Assembly (NCBI GenBank): GCA_021781075.1
Contig: JAJXXN010000126.1
Location: forward strand, 1-11,235
Length of the DNA: 11,235 bases
Source: Acidobacteriota bacterium
Lineage (GTDB): Bacteria > Acidobacteriota > Terriglobia > Terriglobales > Acidobacteriaceae
Direction of reading: 5' to 3'
The position numbers were made by a program, and so were the translations under genes. The first letter of the stretch is position 1. Each line of letters opens with the position of its first letter. The notes beneath the pieces were generated by a model that was not told the DNA's origin, ran no database searches, and was given only the letters and a program-made list of their open reading frames with translations. This document shows positions 8,170-11,235 of this stretch, piece after piece.

Positions 8170-9215
8170 TGGTTCGCCCCCTTGCCCTGTGCATCCAGCG
8201 CGGCAAATGCCCGTTCAATCAGGGCCATGCGGATGCGCACGCCATTGTGCACCTGTTCCAGTATTTTTGACTGTGGCCCGTCGGCAACCGCCGCCGTCAA
8301 CTCCAGCCCGCGAATGATCGGCCCCGGGTGCAGCACAATCGCCTCCGGCGCAAGGCGGGCGAGACGTCTTTCATCGAGCTGGTACCTTGTCTTGTATTCA
8401 TCCAGGTCCACGTTCAGCCCGGCCAGCCGCTCCGATTGGATGCGCAGCAACATCACCACCTGCGAGCGCTGCAATGCTAGTTCAAAATTGCGCTCCACGC
8501 CCACATTCGGCGCAATCAACGCCGCATCCTCCGGCAACAGCTCGGGCGGGCCGGAAAGCACAACCTCCGCGCCCAGTTGCGGCAGCAGCAGCAGGTTCGA
8601 GCGCGCTACGCGGCTGTGCAGGATATCGCCGACAATCGAAACCGTCACGCCCTTCAAGCTCTCCGCCGTCAGTGCCGCCTCGCCGCTCGCATGGGCCGGG
8701 CTCAGGTGCGCAAGCATGGTCAACAGGTCGAGCAGCGCCTGCGAAGGGTGCTCGTGCCTGCCGTCCCCGGCGTTCAGCACAGGCAAATCTGTGAATTGCT
8801 CCAGCACGTAGGGCGCGCCCGATGCGTTGTGCCGCAGGATGATTGCCTCGGCGCCCAGCGCCCGCAACGTCAGCCCGGTGTCCTTCAGTGATTCCCCCTT
8901 CTCAATGCTGCTGGAAAGGTTTGAAACCAATGTTGTGTCCATGCCGAGGCTTTTGGCTGCCAGCTCAAAGCTGGTGCGCGTGCGTGTGGAGGCCTCGTAA
9001 AAAAGCAGGGCAACGCGGCGCTTGGCCAGCCGCTTGCTGCGCTCGATCGGGTCCTCGTTGTTGAGAAGATGTGCGCGACGGAGGAGGCGTGTAATCTCAG
9101 CCAGGGAAAAATGCCCGATTGAAATTGCCGAGCCGGGGTGATGAGGGAACGGTGGCTGAGGCGCAGAGGGTGTGCGCAGGCGGGGTCGTGCGGTGGAAGA
9201 AGCTGGCATCGCCAT
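8166..9215 (-). CDS. pyrB: Aspartate carbamoyltransferase catalytic subunit
   Basis: From ATG 9215 this is a 349-residue enzyme that joins carbamoyl phosphate to aspartate, the second step of pyrimidine synthesis. Visible motifs are FYEASTRTRTSFE with the phosphate-binding STRTR (76-80), the active-site loop SSSIEKGESLKDT with Lys106, HPSQALLDLLT (His156) and HPGPIIRG (296-303). No regulatory pyrI gene is nearby. A Ser/Pro/His-rich extension of about 28 residues precedes the conserved start SIGHFSLAEI, so the protein is longer than the usual 300-310. The frame stays open to TTG 9278, and ATG 9209 is another choice. I prefer 9215 because TTG 9278 lies inside a strong RNA hairpin and has no ribosome site; the site for 9215 is itself weak (GAAG). 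It follows pyrR and overlaps pyrC by 4 nt. Confidence 0.93.
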   Translation of the reverse strand: MAMPASSTARPRLRTPSAPQPPFPHHPGSAISIGHFSLAEITRLLRRAHLLNNEDPIERSKRLAKRRVALLFYEASTRTRTSFELAAKSLGMDTTLVSNLSSSIEKGESLKDTGLTLRALGAEAIILRHNASGAPYVLEQFTDLPVLNAGDGRHEHPSQALLDLLTMLAHLSPAHASGEAALTAESLKGVTVSIVGDILHSRVARSNLLLLPQLGAEVVLSGPPELLPEDAALIAPNVGVERNFELALQRSQVVMLLRIQSERLAGLNVDLDEYKTRYQLDERRLARLAPEAIVLHPGPIIRGLELTAAVADGPQSKILEQVHNGVRIRMALIERAFAALDAQGKGANQ

Positions 9216-9228
9216 GGCTTTATCTTCA

Positions 9229-9286
9229 GCCGATCCTGGTTGTGAAGCATCCTGTTGCGAGGGATCGGCAAGGCACAACAGGACGC
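9229..9286 (-). promoter_or_regulatory. Structured RNA element (hairpin, possible pseudoknot) in the pyrR-pyrB junction
   Basis: In pyr-sense RNA, GCGUCCUGUUG (9286-9276) pairs with CAACAGGAUGC (9257-9247), giving 11 bp with one G-U and an 18-nt loop. The loop holds GCCGAUCC (9269-9262), perfectly complementary to GGAUCGGC (9236-9229) downstream. The order A-B-A'-B' fits an H-type pseudoknot with connecting stretches of 6, 4 and 10 nt, or two competing hairpins. It lies between the pyrR stop and the pyrB ATG, and the main stem ends 31 nt before that ATG. Its first 15 nt recur in the pyr leader. A control role for pyrB is inferred from position and complementarity; the ligand or protein partner is unknown. 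Confidence 0.6.
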
Positions 9287-9290
9287 AGGG

Positions 9291-9860
9291 TTAATCGACT
9301 TTTTCCACCAACTGGACCTGCTCGTCGTTGTCCACCTCGCGGAATTTCACCTCGATAATTTCACGGTTGCTGGTGGGCACGTGTTTTCCGACATAGGTGG
9401 CTTCAATCGGCAGCTCGCGGTGTCCGCGGTCAATGAGCACGGCGAGTTGCACACGGCGCGGGCGTCCATGGTCAAAAAGCGCATCGAGCGCGGCGCGGAT
9501 GGTGCGTCCCGTGTACAGCACGTCGTCGCACAGGATCACGTCGCGGCCGTTCACGTCAAAGCCGATTGAGCCGGGGGTGACGACTGGGCGCGTGTCATGC
9601 GTGGAGAGATCGTCGCGATAAAAGCGAATATCCAAAACACCGGTTTCAATGTCGCGTTTTTCAATGCCTGAAATCAACTTGGCCAGTCGATCCGCAAGTG
9701 GTATGCCGCGGCGCTTGATCCCAACCAGGGCCAGTTGCTCGCTGCCGTTGGTTTTCTCAACTATCTCGTGGGCAAGGCGGACCAGCGTGCGCTCGATCTC
9801 CGAGGCGGACATCAAACGGCCCTTGAGCCGCAAATTAGGTGTTTTCGAAGCTTCGTTCAT
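9291..9860 (-). CDS. pyrR: PyrR bifunctional pyrimidine operon regulator / uracil phosphoribosyltransferase
   Basis: This 189-residue protein belongs to the PyrR phosphoribosyltransferase family. In Firmicutes PyrR senses UMP/PRPP and binds pyr mRNA to cause attenuation; in some other bacteria it is reported to block translation. Family marks are RLAHEIVEK (28-36), LALVGIKRRGIPLADRLA (43-60), DIRFYRDDL (77-85) and the PRPP-binding loop VILCDDVLYTGRTIRAAL (108-125), then LAVLIDRGHRELPI (139-152) and the C-terminal YVGKHVPTS. ATG 9860 is chosen because AAGAGAG lies 5 nt upstream and it precedes the conserved start; a TTG at 9908 would add 16 unsupported residues. It is the first gene of pyrR-pyrB-pyrC. 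The structured leader and the junction element are natural candidates for its RNA targets, but that is inference. Confidence 0.96.
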   Translation of the reverse strand: MNEASKTPNLRLKGRLMSASEIERTLVRLAHEIVEKTNGSEQLALVGIKRRGIPLADRLAKLISGIEKRDIETGVLDIRFYRDDLSTHDTRPVVTPGSIGFDVNGRDVILCDDVLYTGRTIRAALDALFDHGRPRRVQLAVLIDRGHRELPIEATYVGKHVPTSNREIIEVKFREVDNDEQVQLVEKVD

Positions 9861-9892
9861 GATTTCTCTCTTGTTTGGAGAATACGTTTTCA

Positions 9893-10012
9893 GCGCATCC
9901 GCGGGCAAGCCCCACCTGCTGTGGAGAAAAGAGGCCGGAATTGCCTGTTCACACGGTGGGCGACTGGCATCGGATGGGCAGCCCGTGGAGCGCCTGCCGC
10001 AACGGGACGCGC
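9893..10012 (-). promoter_or_regulatory. Structured 5' leader of the pyr operon (candidate cis-regulatory RNA)
   Basis: The 203 bp between divergent pyrR and the zinc-ribbon gene carry a long imperfect rod. In pyr-sense RNA, GCGCGUCC (10012-10005) pairs with GGAUGCGC (9900-9893), 8 bp with one G-U. After an unpaired CGUU, 10000-9985 pairs with 9901-9915 as three blocks of 4, 5 and 5 bp with small bulges, and CUGC (9981-9978) can pair with GCAG (9919-9916). Three pairs in the outer helices are G-U in this strand and would be A-C mismatches in the opposite RNA, which favours the pyr direction. The short inner hairpin (9968-9934) slightly favours the other strand. The rod ends 32 nt before the pyrR ATG. 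I could not identify a convincing promoter on either strand. Confidence 0.5.
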
Positions 10013-10036
10013 CAACCCCTTATGACGTAAACTCAG

Positions 10037-10048
10037 TTCAAGCTTGAA
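10037..10048. repeat. 12-bp perfect palindrome in the divergent intergenic region
   Basis: TTCAAGCTTGAA is a perfect dyad 15 bp before ATG 10064 and upstream of the pyr leader. It could be an operator for one or both divergent units. It is short, and chance is possible. Confidence 0.4.
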
Positions 10049-10063
10049 TTTGCGGCTTTTTCG

Positions 10064-10786
10064 ATGATGGATTTGCAAATCAAATTGCTGGTGCGCCTTC
10101 AGGAGCTTGAGCTGGAGCGAGTTCGGCTGGCCGCGTTGCTGAAAGCGCTGCCCCGCGAAGTGCGAGAAGCAGAAGCGGCGTTGGATGCCGCCCAGCAGGC
10201 TGTCTCCGCCGCATCGAGCGCCCTCAATCGTGAAGAATCACTGCGCGCCAGACAAGAGCGCGAAATCGCCGCCTTGCAGCAAAAGGCCGCGCGCTTCAAG
10301 GCGCAGCAGGATGTGGTGACCAACACCGCGCAGGCCGCGGCGGTTGAGCATGAGATTGCCTTCAACAAGGCTGAAATTCAGCGCCTTGAAGAGGAAGGCA
10401 TGCTCAGTCTTGAGCGGACGGAACAGGCGGAGGCTGAACTTGCCCGCGCACGCGCCTCAGTCCAGGAGCTCTCCGAGGTGCTCGACAGGACCATCGCCCG
10501 TGTCCGCGCCCGCGAGGCTGAAACCAAACAATCCATTGCGGCGCTTGAAGCCGAGCGTGCCTCGCTTCGTCCCCAGATTGAGGAGTCGCTCCTCGCCCGT
10601 TTTGACCGCATTGCGCAAAGCCGCGGCACAGGGCTTGCCAAGGCCGAGCGCCAGCAATGCAACGGTTGCCAGATGGGCATTCGTCCCCAGCTTTGGAACC
10701 AGTTGCGCGAGGGCCAGCTTCTCACTTGCGACAGTTGCAGCCGCCTGCTGTATTGGGACCCGGCCATTGTCGCGCCGCAATCCTGA
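10064..10786 (+). CDS. Coiled-coil protein with C-terminal C4 zinc ribbon (FlgZ/CdsZ-like)
   Basis: This encodes 240 residues. About residues 5-180 form a long, charged, Ala/Glu/Arg-rich helical region typical of an antiparallel coiled-coil hairpin. It ends in a zinc ribbon: Cys199-x2-Cys202 (QQCNGCQMGI) and Cys222-x2-Cys225 (LTCDSCSRLLYW). This matches the widespread family that includes Helicobacter HP0958 (FlgZ) and Chlamydia CT398 (CdsZ), which bind the sigma factor RpoN and secretion or flagellar components. In other phyla its job is largely unknown, so no specific function is claimed here. ATG 10064 and ATG 10067 are equally good starts; neither has a clear ribosome site. It diverges from pyrR and is followed after 46 nt by a nucleotidase gene, probably in one unit. 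Confidence 0.85.
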   Translation: MMDLQIKLLVRLQELELERVRLAALLKALPREVREAEAALDAAQQAVSAASSALNREESLRARQEREIAALQQKAARFKAQQDVVTNTAQAAAVEHEIAFNKAEIQRLEEEGMLSLERTEQAEAELARARASVQELSEVLDRTIARVRAREAETKQSIAALEAERASLRPQIEESLLARFDRIAQSRGTGLAKAERQQCNGCQMGIRPQLWNQLREGQLLTCDSCSRLLYWDPAIVAPQS

Positions 10787-10832
10787 AGGTCGAATCGGCT
10801 TCAGCTAACATAATGAGTGGGGGCGAATAGTC

Positions 10833-11235
10833 GTGCAACGAATCTGCGTGGACATGGACGAGGTGATGGCCGACACCCTCTCCGAGCATATTCGCCGCTA
10901 TAACAATGAATTCAACGAGAGCGTGACCCGCGAGGAATTGCAGGGAAAAGGACTTTGGGAAATTGCCCCCACCGAGCGCCATGCCCGCCTGCGCGCCTTC
11001 CTTGATGAGGAGGATTTCTTCGCCGACCTGCCGGTGATGGAAAATGCGCAGGCTGTTCTCAAGCAACTAACCCAGCGTTACGAGGTCTTCATTGCCTCGG
11101 CCGCCATGAGCGTTCCCTACTCACTCGGCCCCAAGTTCCACTGGCTGCAGCGGCACTTCGGTTTTATCCCTCCCACGCATTACGTCTTTTGCGGCGATAA
11201 AAGCATCCTCCGCGCCGACTTCCTCATCGACGACC
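10833..11235 (+). CDS. 5'(3')-deoxyribonucleotidase (NT5C family), 3' end outside window
   Basis: The first 134 residues of a HAD-superfamily phosphatase that removes phosphate from (deoxy)nucleoside monophosphates, usually pyrimidines. HAD motif I is VDMDEV with nucleophile Asp7 and acid Asp9. Motif II is FIASAAM (Ser89), motif III is FCGDKSI (Lys123), and the motif IV start LIDD (Asp133-Asp134) falls at the window edge. FFADLPVMENAQAVLKQL is also typical of the family. The start is GTG 10833: an in-frame TAA at 10806 closes the frame upstream, and the next in-frame ATG falls inside motif I. A G-rich stretch (10816-10823) may serve as ribosome site. An out-of-frame ATG at 10813 reads five codons and is probably meaningless. 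It may balance deoxynucleotide pools beside the pyrimidine operon, which is an inference from position. Confidence 0.88.
   Translation, partial: MQRICVDMDEVMADTLSEHIRRYNNEFNESVTREELQGKGLWEIAPTERHARLRAFLDEEDFFADLPVMENAQAVLKQLTQRYEVFIASAAMSVPYSLGPKFHWLQRHFGFIPPTHYVFCGDKSILRADFLIDD

Noticed and set aside
9861..9908. Longer pyrR starting at TTG 9908
   Set aside because: The extra 16 residues overlap the 3' side of the structured leader and have no ribosome site; ATG 9860 has AAGAGAG upstream and fits the family N-terminus.
9923..9938. AGAGGCC in the leader region as a Bacillus-type PyrR binding loop (GAGGYU part)
   Set aside because: It lies on the strand opposite to pyr mRNA, so it could not be a PyrR target in the pyr transcript.
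10809..10814. CATAAT as a -10 box for the nucleotidase gene
   Set aside because: No plausible -35 hexamer is found about 17 nt upstream, and the gene is likely read through from the zinc-ribbon gene.
10813..10830. Five-codon upstream frame (ATG AGT GGG GGC GAA TAG) before the nucleotidase
   Set aside because: It is too short and ordinary to claim as a leader peptide without conservation data.

Overview
The window is an 11.2 kb stretch of GC-rich bacterial chromosome made of housekeeping genes. Most codons end in C or G, and no insertion sequence, prophage, CRISPR array, tRNA or rRNA is visible. The gene content (a pyrR-pyrB-pyrC operon, an OPT-family transporter, recX beside alaS, and an OPT-linked secreted protein of a type I associate with Acidobacteriota) suggests an acidobacterium of the Terriglobia kind. 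Verrucomicrobiota cannot be excluded from sequence alone.

Layout: (1) 1-6804, rightward: the 3' end of gatA, a secreted protein of unknown function, an OPT-family oligopeptide transporter, recX and alaS. (2) 6823-6851: a perfectly symmetrical terminator shared by convergent alaS and pyrC. (3) 9860-6874, leftward: the pyrimidine operon pyrR-pyrB-pyrC (regulator, aspartate carbamoyltransferase, class I dihydroorotase), with pyrB and pyrC overlapping by 4 nt. (4) 9861-10063: a divergent intergenic region carrying the pyr leader. (5) 10064-11235, rightward: a coiled-coil/C4 zinc-ribbon protein of the FlgZ/CdsZ type, then the start of a 5'(3')-deoxyribonucleotidase cut by the window end.

The most interesting signal is RNA-level structure in the pyr operon. 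A 15-nt motif (GCGUCCYGUUGYGSC in pyr-sense RNA, 12/15 identical between copies) occurs twice: in the leader upstream of pyrR and in the pyrR-pyrB junction. At both sites its GCGUCC pairs with a downstream GGAUGC, including the same G-U wobble, and that helix ends 34 and 31 nt before the pyrR and pyrB start codons. In the junction the 11-bp stem has a loop whose 8-nt GCCGAUCC is perfectly complementary to a segment just downstream, giving an H-type pseudoknot arrangement. These positions parallel the leader and intergenic sites where PyrR acts in Bacillus, but neither copy matches the full Bacillus PyrR binding-loop consensus. This is a candidate undescribed PyrR- or nucleotide-responsive RNA element.

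Together the genes cover translation fidelity and supply (gatA, alaS), peptide uptake (OPT), RecA modulation (recX) and pyrimidine synthesis and turnover (pyrRBC plus the nucleotidase).
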